From contig CAWCSS010000001.1 of assembly GCA_963798325.1 (NCBI GenBank), positions 1 through 64,000 of the forward strand: a stretch of 64,000 nucleotides of DNA, written 5' to 3'. A program made the position numbers and the translations under genes. The notes under the pieces are model-generated. The model had not been told where the DNA came from and searched no databases. It saw nothing but the letters and a program-made list of their open reading frames with translations. Every line of letters starts with the position of its first letter. The first letter of the stretch is position 1. Origin of the DNA: Solirubrobacter sp963798325 (GTDB taxonomy: Bacteria > Actinomycetota > Thermoleophilia > Solirubrobacterales > Solirubrobacteraceae). Below, in pieces: positions 33,085-41,663 of the stretch.

Positions 33085-33632
33085 ACCTGGACGGGTTCCC
33101 GAAGCGCACGCTGCGCGCAGACCAGTCGCTGCACCGCATCCACCGCGCCGGGCGCGATCCGTGGTGGTTCTCCAGCGACGGCAGCGGCCGCTTCGACCCG
33201 ATCGGCACCGGCCACGGCGCGTGCTACTTCGCCGGCCGGCCGATCGGGGCGTTCGTCGAGGTCTTCCGCAAGCGCATGCTGCTGCCCGAGGACGAACTGA
33301 CCGCCCGCGCACTGCACACGGTCGAGCTCGGCCGCGACCTCCGGCTCGCCGACGTGACCTCGCGACGCGCACTCGGCTTCGGCGTGACCGCCTCGATCGG
33401 CGCCGACGAGACCTACGACGCCGGCCAGCGATTCGCCGCGGCCGCGCTCGCCGCCGGCTTCGGCGGCGTCCGGTACTGGGTCCGCCACGATCCGGCCCAG
33501 AAGCTCTACGGCTACGCGCTCTTCGGAGCCGCCGGCGATCACTGGCCACCCGGCTCCGACCAACCGATCCCGGCCGATCTGATCGAGGAAGCGACCCGGA
33601 TCTTCGGCTATCGGGTCCTTCCGACGCCCTGA
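33081..33632 (+). CDS. RES-domain toxin
   Basis: 183 residues from the GTG at 33,081, overlapping the antitoxin stop (GTGA). LHRIHRAGRDPWWFSSDGSGRFDPIG and ACYFAGRPIGAFVEVFRK are the RES-family core (PF08808): early Arg, RFD, YFA and Glu of the active site. Characterised RES toxins degrade NAD+ or modify proteins with it, and are fold relatives of ADP-ribosyltransferases. The C-terminal half carries the conserved tail (GFGGVRYWVRHDPAQKLYGYALFG). Confidence 0.88.
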   Translation: MNLDGFPKRTLRADQSLHRIHRAGRDPWWFSSDGSGRFDPIGTGHGACYFAGRPIGAFVEVFRKRMLLPEDELTARALHTVELGRDLRLADVTSRRALGFGVTASIGADETYDAGQRFAAAALAAGFGGVRYWVRHDPAQKLYGYALFGAAGDHWPPGSDQPIPADLIEEATRIFGYRVLPTP

Positions 33633-33730
33633 TCTCGTTCCAGGTTCACATAACGTTGATTAGCGAGCATTGCACGCGAGCTGGAACGGATTGAGGCGCC
33701 GATTAGCGCACGGGCGTATACCGTCTCCCC

Positions 33731-34339
33731 ATGACCGCCACGCCTCCGTCCCGCGACCGACAGGACTACCGCGGGCTGATCTTCGTCGCCGCCTTCGCCG
33801 CCGTGATGTGGGCGGTGGAGATCGTCGACGTGTTCGCCGGCGATCTGGACTCCGCCGGGATTCGCCCGCGCCAGGTCGACGGGCTCACCGGCATCGCGCT
33901 CGCGCCCGTGCTGCACGGAGGCTTCGGGCACCTGGCCGGCAACACCGTGCCGTTTCTCGTGCTCGGCGCGGCGATCGCGATGAGCGGGCTCATGAGGATT
34001 CTGACTGTGACCGGGATCGTGATCGTCGTCGGCGGCCTCGGCGTGTGGTTGACCGCCCCGGCCAACACCGTCGTCATCGGCGCCAGCGGGGTCGTGTTCG
34101 GGTACGCCGCCTACCTGGTGGCGCGCGGCATCTTCACCCGCCGGATGCTGCACATCGTGATGGGCGTCGCCGTGATCCTGATCTACGGCGGCACCTTGAT
34201 GTTCGGGCTCGTCCCGCACCCCGGAGTGTCCTGGCAGGGCCACTTCTTCGGCGGCGTCGGCGGTGTCCTCGCCGCGTGGCTGCTGGATCGCTCGCCGCGC
34301 GGCGGCCGAGAGCCCCGAGGTAACGAGGTTTTCGGTTAG
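33731..34339 (+). CDS. Rhomboid-family intramembrane serine protease
   Basis: 202 residues, about six membrane helices. LHGGFGHLAGNTVPFLVLG is the HxxxN helix, VIGASGVVFGYAAYLV has the nucleophile Ser in GxSG, and SWQGHFFGGVGGVLAAW has the catalytic His. A TATACC box at 33,717-33,722 lies 8 bases before the ATG, so the mRNA is probably leaderless. The target is unknown. Confidence 0.9.
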   Translation: MTATPPSRDRQDYRGLIFVAAFAAVMWAVEIVDVFAGDLDSAGIRPRQVDGLTGIALAPVLHGGFGHLAGNTVPFLVLGAAIAMSGLMRILTVTGIVIVVGGLGVWLTAPANTVVIGASGVVFGYAAYLVARGIFTRRMLHIVMGVAVILIYGGTLMFGLVPHPGVSWQGHFFGGVGGVLAAWLLDRSPRGGREPRGNEVFG

Positions 34340-34515
34340 CGGAAACATCGTTACGCGTACCCCCCGGGCGGATCAGGCGCCCACCTCGTCGGCCGTGTCG
34401 ATCAGGATCTCCGGCCGGCCGTCGCGGCACTCGGCACCTGGCCGAGCTTGGCGACGTCGATCTCTCCACCACAGGCGGCTAGATGAGCAACCGGCGCTAG
34501 CGACGGCCGAGGAAC
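34340..34515. other. Intergenic stretch with a possible broken short gene
   Basis: No intact gene. On the minus strand between about 34,374 and 34,480 two frames read CGGEIDVAKLGQVP and ECRDGRPEILIDTADEVGA, which would join if one base were missing. This looks coding-like but is too short to name. It lies between the rhomboid gene and the response regulator, which converge here. Confidence 0.25.
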
Positions 34516-35175
34516 CTACCCTGCGCGCAGGTAGGTCAGGACCGCGAGCACGCGCCGGTGGTCCTCGTCGGTGGTCGGCAGATCGAGCTTGCTGAAGATG
34601 TTCGAGATGTGCTTCTCGACGGCGCCGGGCGTGACCACCAGCGCCCGCGCGATCGCGGTGTTCGTCCGGCCCTCGGCCATCTGCCCGAGCACCTCGCGCT
34701 CACGCGGTGTCAGCGCCGCGAGGGCGCCGTTGTGGTCGTTGCCCGCGCGCTGGTGCATGAGCTCGGAGACGACCTCGCGGTCCAGCGCGGTGCCGCCCTT
34801 GGCGACGTTCTCGACGGCGGCGATGAACGCCTTCACGTCCCCCACCCGCTCCTTGAGCAGGTAGCCGATCCCGCCGTCGCCGCCGGAATCCAGCAGCTCC
34901 GCGGTGTAGACCGGCTCGACGTACGCGGAGAGGATCAACACGCCGAGGCCCGGGTATTTGGCCCGGGCCTCCAAGGCGGCACGAATGCCTTCATCGGTGA
35001 ATGTCGGTGGGAGCCGGACGTCGACGATCGCGAGGTCGGGCTTGTGCCCGGCCAGAACGCGCAGCAGGCCGGGGCCGTCCTCGGCCTGCGCGACGACGTC
35101 GACGCCCTTCTCGCGCAGCAGCGCGACGATGCCTTCTCTGAGTAGCGCTTGGTCCTCGGCGATGACTACTCGCAC
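34516..35175 (-). CDS. NarL/LuxR-type response regulator
   Basis: 219 residues. The receiver domain has VVIAEDQALLREGI and the phospho-Asp in LAIVDVRLPP, with ILSAYVEPVY and YLLKERVGDV completing the active site. The LuxR HTH is LTPREREVLGQMAEGRTNTAIARALVVTPGAVEKHISNIFSKL. The N-terminal end overlaps the histidine kinase stop by 10 bases, so they form one two-component system. Confidence 0.92.
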   Translation of the reverse strand: MRVVIAEDQALLREGIVALLREKGVDVVAQAEDGPGLLRVLAGHKPDLAIVDVRLPPTFTDEGIRAALEARAKYPGLGVLILSAYVEPVYTAELLDSGGDGGIGYLLKERVGDVKAFIAAVENVAKGGTALDREVVSELMHQRAGNDHNGALAALTPREREVLGQMAEGRTNTAIARALVVTPGAVEKHISNIFSKLDLPTTDEDHRRVLAVLTYLRAG

Positions 35176-36200
35176 GGAAGCTCCGCGTGCACGGTGGTCC
35201 CCTCCCCTGGATTACTGCGGACGACAAGGATGCCATCGAGGGCCTCGACGCGATTGCGCAGGCCCGCCAGGCCGCTTCCGGAGGGGTTCGCGCCGCCCGG
35301 GCCTTCATCGTCGACCTCGACGACCAGGCGCCCGCTCTCCTCGAACAGCGTGACCTTCGCCGAGGCGCCCGGCGCGTGCTTGGCGGCGTTGGTCAGGGAC
35401 TCGGCGACGACGAAGTACGCGGCGGACTCGACGATCGGCGAGAGCCGGCGTGTGAGCCGCGCGTCGACCTTCACCGGCAGCGCGGAGCGCTCACCGAGGG
35501 ACTCCACCGCGGCCGGCAGGCCACGGTCGGTCAACACCGGCGGGGCGATCCCGCGGGCGAGGTCGCGCAGCTCCTTGATCGCGTTGGACGCCTCCACGCG
35601 GGCGCTGCGGACCAGCTCGGCGGCCTCGGGGTGATCCTCGAGCCGGTCCTCGGCGCGCCCGAGCTGCATGCTCAGCGCGACCAGGCGGGCCTGCGCGCCG
35701 TCGTGCAGGTCACGTTCGATCCGGCGCAGCTCCGCGGCCTGCGCGTCCAGCGCGCCGCGGCGGGTGCGGGTGAGCACGTCCACGCGGTCGGTCAGTTCCT
35801 TCTCACGGTGCGGGTGCAGCGCACGCCACCACGACGTCACCAACAGGTTCAGGATCAACGCCGCCGCGAGGCCGAACAGCGGCCAGAAGAGCCAGAAGCC
35901 GAAGCCCGTCAGCGCCCAGATGAACGTCAGGATCACGCCCGCGACGCACGACAGTGCCGCGTGGATCGAGAGCCCGCGCCATTGCCTCGGGCCGTCGACC
36001 GCTCGCCGGATCGCGTATTGAACGCCGATCGGGATCGACAGGCCGAACCACACCCAGATCGGCCAGAAATAGCCGAACCCGGACGCGGCCCAGATGACCA
36101 CCATCAGAAAGACGACGAAGGCCGACATGCCGAGCTGGACGGTCTGAACGGCCCGCCAGTCGATCTCGCTCTTCGGCTCGTCCATGAGTGCATTCTCCAT
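35166..36200 (-). CDS. NarX-type sensor histidine kinase with 2TM domain
   Basis: 344 residues from the ATG at 36,200 (another ATG at 36,185). Four hydrophobic segments in two pairs (SAFVVFLMVVIWAASGFGYFW and GVILTFIWALTGFGFWLFWP among them) form a 2TM-type sensor without a large outer loop. ELRRIERDLHDGAQARLVALSMQLG is the HisKA_3 box with the phospho-His. The ATPase is marked by AAYFVVAESLTNAAKHAPG and DEGPGGANPSGSGLAGLRNRVEAL. The ATP lid and N box are intact, so it should be active. It probably senses a membrane state. Confidence 0.9.
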   Translation of the reverse strand: MENALMDEPKSEIDWRAVQTVQLGMSAFVVFLMVVIWAASGFGYFWPIWVWFGLSIPIGVQYAIRRAVDGPRQWRGLSIHAALSCVAGVILTFIWALTGFGFWLFWPLFGLAAALILNLLVTSWWRALHPHREKELTDRVDVLTRTRRGALDAQAAELRRIERDLHDGAQARLVALSMQLGRAEDRLEDHPEAAELVRSARVEASNAIKELRDLARGIAPPVLTDRGLPAAVESLGERSALPVKVDARLTRRLSPIVESAAYFVVAESLTNAAKHAPGASAKVTLFEESGRLVVEVDDEGPGGANPSGSGLAGLRNRVEALDGILVVRSNPGEGTTVHAELPCE

Positions 36201-36296
36201 GAGACCAAAGATCGCGCCAGGGCGGGGTGTTCTCGCTGGGACGCGCTGGCGTCCGATACTGGGGCTGTCCCCACCCCCTTCTAGGATCGCCTGCCG

Positions 36297-36788
36297 ATGC
36301 GCAAGGACAGCCCAGTTGAGACCCGCCCCGACGAAGCCGTGATCTGGACCGACGGCGCCTGCTCCGGCAACCCCGGCCCAGGCGGCTGGGCGGCGATCGT
36401 GACCCCGTTCGAGGGCGCTGAGCCCGTCGAGCTCTCCGGCGGCGAGAAGCACACGACCAACAACCGGATGGAGCTGATGGCGGCGCTGGAAGGCCTGCGC
36501 TCGCTCCCCGACGGCTCGAAGGTCGTGATCGTCACGGACTCGCAGCTGATGCTCAACTCGATGACGAAGTGGCTGCCAGGCTGGAAGCGCAAGGGCTGGA
36601 AGACCGCCGCGGGCCAGCCGGTGAAGAACCAGGACCTGCTGACCGCGCTCGATGCCGAGGTCAACCGCCACGCCGCCGTGCGCTGGCACTGGGTGCGCGG
36701 GCACGAGACGGGCGCGAGCTTCGAGTACAAGCAGCTCAACGACCGCGCGGACCAACTCGCGGTCGCCGCCGCGCAGGCGGCCCGCTAG
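36297..36788 (+). CDS. rnhA: Ribonuclease HI
   Basis: 163 residues. It cuts RNA in RNA-DNA hybrids. The acidic active site is visible: Asp in VIWTDGACSGNPGPGGWAA, Glu in NNRMELMAALEGL, Asp in VVIVTDSQLML, and the late His and Asp in WVRGHETG and LNDRADQLA. A TAGGAT box at 36,282-36,287, 9 bases before the ATG, suggests a leaderless mRNA. It is divergent from the 2TM kinase. Confidence 0.94.
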   Translation: MRKDSPVETRPDEAVIWTDGACSGNPGPGGWAAIVTPFEGAEPVELSGGEKHTTNNRMELMAALEGLRSLPDGSKVVIVTDSQLMLNSMTKWLPGWKRKGWKTAAGQPVKNQDLLTALDAEVNRHAAVRWHWVRGHETGASFEYKQLNDRADQLAVAAAQAAR

Positions 36789-36795
36789 TCGCCCA

Positions 36796-37422
36796 TCAGG
36801 CGGCGGGGCGCAGATCGGCCAGGATCTCCGGCGAGAGCTCCGGCGCGGACGCCGCGCGGGCGGCCAGCGAGCGGTCCTTGAGGATCGCGTCAGAGACGAG
36901 CGCGACCGTGACGCCGTGGTCGGGACGGTGGCACACGTCCAGCTCGTCGCCGGCGCCGAGCTCGCCCTCCGCGATGATCCTCAGATAGGCGCCCGGCCGG
37001 CTGGCCTGGGCGAAGCGCTTGACCATCTTCGGGTCACCGAACCGGATCCCGAGCTTCGAGCACGGGATTCGCGGCTGGCAGACCTCGAGCTCGACGGCCC
37101 CGATCCGCCAGCGCTCGCCGATCACCGCGCCGCTGACGTCGACCCCGGCGACGGTCAGGTTCTCGCCGAACATCCCGTCGGCGATGTCGACGCCGAGGAC
37201 GTCCCCCCACCAGTCGGCATCCTCGCGCGCGTAGGCGTAGACCGCCTTCTCCGGCCCGCCGTGGTAGCGCCGGTCGGCCTGCTGATCGCCCGCGACGTTG
37301 ATCCCGCCGACCCGGACGCGCCCCTCGACGGGCTCCTTGAAGATCGAGCTCATCATCGGCCGACCGCGCTGCACGGAGATCTGCCGGGGTCTCCCCACGT
37401 TCACGGAGACGATGCGCGCCAT
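36796..37422 (-). CDS. MOSC-domain protein (YiiM-like)
   Basis: 208 residues from the ATG at 37,422. ISVNVGRP-type start, then INVAGDQQADRRYHGGPEKAVYAYAREDADWW, GMFGENLTVAGVDVSGAVIGERWRIG and LEVCQPRIPCSKLGIRFG match YiiM proteins. The Cys in RIPCSKL is the invariant MOSC cysteine. These proteins carry molybdenum cofactor and reduce N-hydroxylated compounds such as hydroxylaminopurine. It is another Mo-cofactor user in this window. It converges with rnhA, seven bases apart. Confidence 0.87.
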   Translation of the reverse strand: MARIVSVNVGRPRQISVQRGRPMMSSIFKEPVEGRVRVGGINVAGDQQADRRYHGGPEKAVYAYAREDADWWGDVLGVDIADGMFGENLTVAGVDVSGAVIGERWRIGAVELEVCQPRIPCSKLGIRFGDPKMVKRFAQASRPGAYLRIIAEGELGAGDELDVCHRPDHGVTVALVSDAILKDRSLAARAASAPELSPEILADLRPAA

Positions 37423-37433
37423 CCCCCCGGAGA

Positions 37434-38312
37434 CTACTGCGCGGCCAGGCGGGTCACCGGGAGGTTGACGATCACGGCCGCGCTGAGCACGGCGATCGCC
37501 CCGAGCACCTGCACGACGCCGAGCGCCTCGCCGAAGGTGAGGAAGACGAGCGCGACCGTCACCGGCGGCTCGAGCGTCGAGAGGATCGCCGCCGTGGACG
37601 GTCCCACGCGGCTCATGCCGGAGAAGAACAACACGACCGCGGCGACGGTGGAGACCAGCGCCGCGACGGCCAGCCACAGCCAGCCGATCGTGTCGAACCC
37701 GAAGTGCAGCGAGCCCGTGCCGGCGGCCACGACGCCGAGCGTGACCATCGCGCCGGTGCTCACCAGCGCGGCCAGCGGCAGCGGCTCGAGGCTCTTGGTC
37801 ACGCCGTCGGAGACCAGGATGTAGCTGGTGTAGGTGAGCGCCGCGCCGGCGCCCAGCGCACAGCCCGCCAGGTCCAGGCTGCCCACGCCCGCGCCCGCGA
37901 GGACGAGCACGAGCCCGCCGGACGCGGTGACGAGGGCGACGAGACGGCGCCGGCTGGCCGACTCACGCCTGAGGAGGATCGCCGCCCCCGTCACCAGTGC
38001 GGGATAGCTGTAGAGGATCAGGGACAGCACGGAGGCGTCCATGCGCTGGAGCGCGAGGAAGTACAGGCCGGCCTGCATCGAGTAGCCGAACGCGCCCAGC
38101 GCCAGCGCCCGCAGGACCGGACCGCGGCTGCGCGGCAGGCTCCCGCGCATCGCCGCCAGCGCCCACAGGACCGGCGTGGCGATCGCGAAGCGCACGAACA
38201 GCAACGTCCCGACGCCCACGCCGGCCTCGAAGCTGAGCTTCCCGAAGATCGGCATGACGCCAAAGGCGACCGCCGACGCGAGGACGAGGAGGGCTCCGGT
38301 TCGCTGCTGCAT
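37434..38312 (-). CDS. EamA/DMT-family transporter
   Basis: 292 residues from the ATG at 38,312, ten membrane helices in two EamA repeats (LLVLASAVAFGVMPIFGKLSFE and GCALGAGAALTYTSYILVSDG). STLEPPVTVALVFLTFGEALG near the end is the conserved EP segment of the second repeat. It exports small metabolites or amino acids. It is divergent from a LysR gene, which probably controls it. Confidence 0.88.
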   Translation of the reverse strand: MQQRTGALLVLASAVAFGVMPIFGKLSFEAGVGVGTLLFVRFAIATPVLWALAAMRGSLPRSRGPVLRALALGAFGYSMQAGLYFLALQRMDASVLSLILYSYPALVTGAAILLRRESASRRRLVALVTASGGLVLVLAGAGVGSLDLAGCALGAGAALTYTSYILVSDGVTKSLEPLPLAALVSTGAMVTLGVVAAGTGSLHFGFDTIGWLWLAVAALVSTVAAVVLFFSGMSRVGPSTAAILSTLEPPVTVALVFLTFGEALGVVQVLGAIAVLSAAVIVNLPVTRLAAQ

Positions 38313-38388
38313 GGCCGGTGACAGTAGGTGCACGAACCATTCGCATCCACTGGAAGTTCTGACGGATATCATCCCGATTTACTTCACG

Positions 38389-39321
38389 ATGCTCGATCTC
38401 AAACGCCTCCGCCTGCTGCGCGAGCTCGCCCACCGCGGGACGATCGGCGCGGTCGCCTCGTCGCTCTCCTACAGCCCGTCCGCGGTCTCCCAGCAGCTCG
38501 CGCTGCTCGAGAAGGAGGCGGGCGTGCCGCTGCTGGAGCGCGTCGGGCGCAACGTGCGGCTCACGGCCGCGGCGCAGGCGCTGGTCGGGCATGCCGACGC
38601 GCTGCTGGAGCGGATGGAGGAGGCCGAGGCCGAGTTGGAGGCGACCGCGGAGCTGATCACCGGGACGGTGCGGGTGGCGGCGATCCAGTCCGCCGGCCTG
38701 TACCTGCTCGCGCCCGCGCTGGCGCGGTTGTCGGCCCAGCACCCGGCGCTGCGGGTGGAGGTCACCGACGCCGAGCCCGAGACGTCGATGCCGGCGCTCG
38801 CGTTGGGCTCGCTGGACCTCGTGCTCGGCGACCAGTACCCGTTCCTGCCGCTGCCGCCGGACCCGCGACTGGAGCTGCAACCGCTGCTGCAGGAGCGGTT
38901 CCGCGTGATGCTGCACGTGGATCATCCCCTCGCCGCGCCCGGCACGGCGGTGGCGTTGAGCGCGTTGCGCGACGAGCCGTGGGCGATCGGCAAGCCCGAC
39001 AGCCACTTCGGCGAGCTGATCCTGCGCGCCTGCCGGGCGCTCGGCGGCTACGAGCCGGACGTCCGGCATCGCTCCAACGACCTGCTGATGCTGCTCGCGC
39101 TGGTGGCCAACGGTCAGGCGGTGACGCTCCTCCCGGACCTCGTACGGCCCGACCGCGAGCCATCGGCGGTCGCGCGCGACATCGCCGAGGTGCCCCTGGT
39201 GCGGACCGTCTTCGGCGCGATCCGCCACGGCAGCGCGCGCCGGCCGTCGGTCAACGCGCTGCTGTCGGCGCTGCGGGAGACGGCGGCTGGCCTTCGGTCG
39301 GAAGCCACGCCCGCACCCTGA
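38389..39321 (+). CDS. LysR-family transcriptional regulator
   Basis: 310 residues from the ATG at 38,389. The HTH is LRLLRELAHRGTIGAVASSLSYSPSAVSQQLALLEKEAG, followed by the linker helix and a periplasmic-binding-like effector domain (TVRVAAIQSAGLYLLAPALARL, PALALGSLDLVLGDQYPF). It probably regulates the divergent EamA transporter; 76 bases separate the two starts. The 3' end overlaps a convergent gene by 71 bases. Confidence 0.9.
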   Translation: MLDLKRLRLLRELAHRGTIGAVASSLSYSPSAVSQQLALLEKEAGVPLLERVGRNVRLTAAAQALVGHADALLERMEEAEAELEATAELITGTVRVAAIQSAGLYLLAPALARLSAQHPALRVEVTDAEPETSMPALALGSLDLVLGDQYPFLPLPPDPRLELQPLLQERFRVMLHVDHPLAAPGTAVALSALRDEPWAIGKPDSHFGELILRACRALGGYEPDVRHRSNDLLMLLALVANGQAVTLLPDLVRPDREPSAVARDIAEVPLVRTVFGAIRHGSARRPSVNALLSALRETAAGLRSEATPAP

Positions 39322-39604
39322 ACACCCCGTCGGCGGTGCGCTTGGCGTTCAGGCCACCGCCGATCGCCGCGGCCAGGTTCTCGAGCTCCTCGAGGTCGCG
39401 CGCACAGCGGCAGTCGTCCTCGATCTGGACGACCAGCGCGCCGGGCATGAACTCGATCGCGACCGAGGTCTCGGTCGCGCACACCGCCGCGTCGAGCGCG
39501 CCACGCACCACCCGGTAGGCCGCGCGATCGACGATCGCCGGCACCGTTCGCGGCTCACCCGCGATCGTGTCGATCAGTGTCTCGATGTGTCTCAACCCGG
39601 TCAC
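39251..39604 (-). CDS. Orphan degenerate HATPase-like protein
   Basis: 117 residues. AAYRVVRGALDAAVCATETSVAIEFMPGALVVQIEDD and LEELENLAAAIGGGLNAKRTADGVFRVRAWLP follow the order of a NarX-type kinase ATPase domain. AAYRVVREAL(T)NA is the N box, DALVVEVxDDG the G1 box, and LxxRVAALGGxLExxRxxGxGFxVRAxLP the end. Here the catalytic Asn and the glycine lid are lost and no His domain is present. Perhaps an anti-kinase or relic. It overlaps the LysR gene at its 3' end. Confidence 0.5.
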   Translation of the reverse strand: MTGLRHIETLIDTIAGEPRTVPAIVDRAAYRVVRGALDAAVCATETSVAIEFMPGALVVQIEDDCRCARDLEELENLAAAIGGGLNAKRTADGVFRVRAWLPTEGQPPSPAAPTAAR

Positions 39605-39684
39605 CGTTCGCTGCTTCTACGCCCCATCCTTGAGAGATCTCTGATGGGCGAGAAATGTGTCGCACCTTGTCATCCTCGAGTTTC

Positions 39685-40338
39685 ATGGCCGACCTTCTGC
39701 TCGTCGACGACGACCCGCCGATCCGCCGCATGCTCCAGCGGACGCTTCTCGCCGAGGGATATTCCGTCGAGGCCGCGGCCGACGGCGGAGCGGCCCTGGC
39801 CGCGGTCGAGCGAAGCGTTCCCGACGCGATCGTCCTGGACGTGACGATGCCGGGCATCGACGGCCTGGCCGTGACCCGCCGGCTGCGCGCGAAGGGCCTG
39901 CGCGTGCCGATCCTGCTGCTGACCGCCCGCGACGCCGTCCACGAGCGCGTCGCCGGGCTGGACGCGGGCGCCGACGACTACCTGGTCAAGCCGTTCGACA
40001 CCGACGAGCTGTCCGCGCGGGTGCGTGCGCTGCTGCGCCGCAACGAGCCGGTCTCGGACGAGGTGTACGCGTTCGCCGACCTCGTGTTGCAGGACGGCAT
40101 CGCCCGCCGCGGCGGCGTCGACCTCGAGCTCACGCCGCGCGAGGCCGAGCTGCTGCGGCTCTTCCTGCGCAACCCGCGTGGCGTGATCACCCGCGAGCTC
40201 GCGCTGGAAGAGGTCTGGGACGAGGAGGCGACACCCAACGCGGTCGACCGCTACGTCGCCTACCTGCGCCGCAAGCTCGGCGACCCGCCGCTGATCCACA
40301 CCGTCCGCGGCGTCGGCTTCCGGCTCGACCGAGAGTGA
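39685..40338 (+). CDS. OmpR-type response regulator
   Basis: 217 residues from the ATG at 39,685. The receiver has LLLVDDDPPIRRML and the phospho-Asp in IVLDVTMPGIDG, with LLLTARD and DDYLVKPF. The C-terminal winged helix is ELTPREAELLRLFLRNPRGVITRELALEEVW to VDRYVAYLRRKLGDPPLIHTVRGVGFRL. The stop overlaps the GTG of the kinase (GTGA). Confidence 0.94.
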   Translation: MADLLLVDDDPPIRRMLQRTLLAEGYSVEAAADGGAALAAVERSVPDAIVLDVTMPGIDGLAVTRRLRAKGLRVPILLLTARDAVHERVAGLDAGADDYLVKPFDTDELSARVRALLRRNEPVSDEVYAFADLVLQDGIARRGGVDLELTPREAELLRLFLRNPRGVITRELALEEVWDEEATPNAVDRYVAYLRRKLGDPPLIHTVRGVGFRLDRE

Positions 40339-41606
40339 CGATCCGGGCCCGCGTCGCCGCCGCGGCGGCCGCGGCCATCGTGCTCGCGGTCGCGCTGCTC
40401 GTGATCACCGTGCCGAAGCTGCTCGCCGGCGAGCTGCGCGGGGAGCTCGACGACACGCTCCGGCGCCGCGCGGCCGATGTCGCCCGGCTGAACGCGACCG
40501 CGCCAAGCCAGATCACGTCGGCGGGCGCGCTCGAGCCCGGGCTCGTCCAGGTCGTCGATCGCTCGGGGCGGATCGTCGCCCGTTCCAGCGCGCTCGGCGG
40601 CCGCGTCCTGCCCGTCGACGCCGCGGTCCAGGGCGACCGTCAGCCGCGCTTCACCGACGATCGGCTCGGGTCCGACCAGGTGCGCGTCTACACGGCGCCA
40701 CTGGGCGAGCTCGGCCAGGGCGCGGCGGCCGGCGGCGTGGTCGTCGTCGCGTCCGACCTCGCCGGGATCGAGCACACGCTCGCCCGCACCCGCTCGCTCG
40801 TCGCCCTCTGCGCGCTCGTGGCCGCGGCCCTCGCGGCCGCCCTGGCCACGGTGCTCACCCGCCGCGCGCTCAGGCCGCTCTCCCGCCTGTCGGCCGGCGC
40901 GCGCGAGATCGGCCGCGCCGGCGACGCGTCCCAGCGCCTGCCGGAGCCCGAGGTCCACGACGAGGTCGGCGAGCTCGCGGGCACGCTCAACGCGATGCTC
41001 GCCTCGCTCGAGCGGGCCCGCGAGGCCGAGCACCGGTTCGTCGGCGATGCCTCGCACGAGCTGCGCACCCCGCTCACCGCGCTGAGAGGCAACGCCGCCT
41101 ACCTGGCCCGCCACGGCGCCGACGACGCCGTGATCGCCGACATCGAGGCCGACGCCGCGCGCCTCTCGACCCTGCTCGACGACCTCCTCGCGCTCGCCCG
41201 CCAGGACGCCGCCGCGCCGCTCCAGCGCGAGCCCGTCCGCCTCGCCGACCTCGCCGAGCACCCGACGGTGGAGCGCGACGTGTGGGTCGAGGGCGAGCGC
41301 GAGGCGCTCGCGCGCGCCGTCGGCAACCTCGTCCGCAACGCACACCTGCACGGCACGGGCGCGGTCACCGTGACCGTCGGCGGCAGCGACGGCGAGGCCT
41401 TCATCGCCGTGGAGGATGAGGGTCCAGGCCCCCAGGACCCCGACCGCATCTTCGAGCGCTTCTGGAGCGGCCCCGGTGGCGGTTCCGGCCTCGGCCTGGC
41501 GATCGTGAAGGCGATCGCCGAGCGCCACGGCGGCCGCGTGGACGTCGACGGCGCGCGCTTCACGCTCGTGGTCAAAGAGCGCCCGAGCGATCGGGCCGAT
41601 CGATAA
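40335..41606 (+). CDS. HAMP-type sensor histidine kinase
   Basis: 423 residues from the GTG at 40,335. Two membrane helices (VAAAAAAAIVLAVALLVITV and SLVALCALVAAALAAALATVL) flank an outer sensor loop with TAPLGELGQGAAAGGVVVVAS. HAMP follows (RRALRPLSRLSAGAREIGRAGDASQRLPE). The dimer helix is HRFVGDASHELRTPLTALRGN with the phospho-His, and the ATPase has NLVRNAHLHGTG, VEDEGPGPQDPDRIFERFWSG and GSGLGLAIVKAIAERHGG. It is complete and paired with the upstream regulator. Confidence 0.93.
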   Translation: MTIRARVAAAAAAAIVLAVALLVITVPKLLAGELRGELDDTLRRRAADVARLNATAPSQITSAGALEPGLVQVVDRSGRIVARSSALGGRVLPVDAAVQGDRQPRFTDDRLGSDQVRVYTAPLGELGQGAAAGGVVVVASDLAGIEHTLARTRSLVALCALVAAALAAALATVLTRRALRPLSRLSAGAREIGRAGDASQRLPEPEVHDEVGELAGTLNAMLASLERAREAEHRFVGDASHELRTPLTALRGNAAYLARHGADDAVIADIEADAARLSTLLDDLLALARQDAAAPLQREPVRLADLAEHPTVERDVWVEGEREALARAVGNLVRNAHLHGTGAVTVTVGGSDGEAFIAVEDEGPGPQDPDRIFERFWSGPGGGSGLGLAIVKAIAERHGGRVDVDGARFTLVVKERPSDRADR

Positions 41607-41663
41607 GGGGCGATCGTGGTCGACCGTGGTGGGGACGAATCGAGCGGCCGCAAGCGGAAATCC

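Noticed and set aside
35187..36284. Plus-strand frame of 365 codons opposite the 2TM histidine kinase
   Set aside because: No domain is visible, and the minus frame has intact H, N and G boxes.
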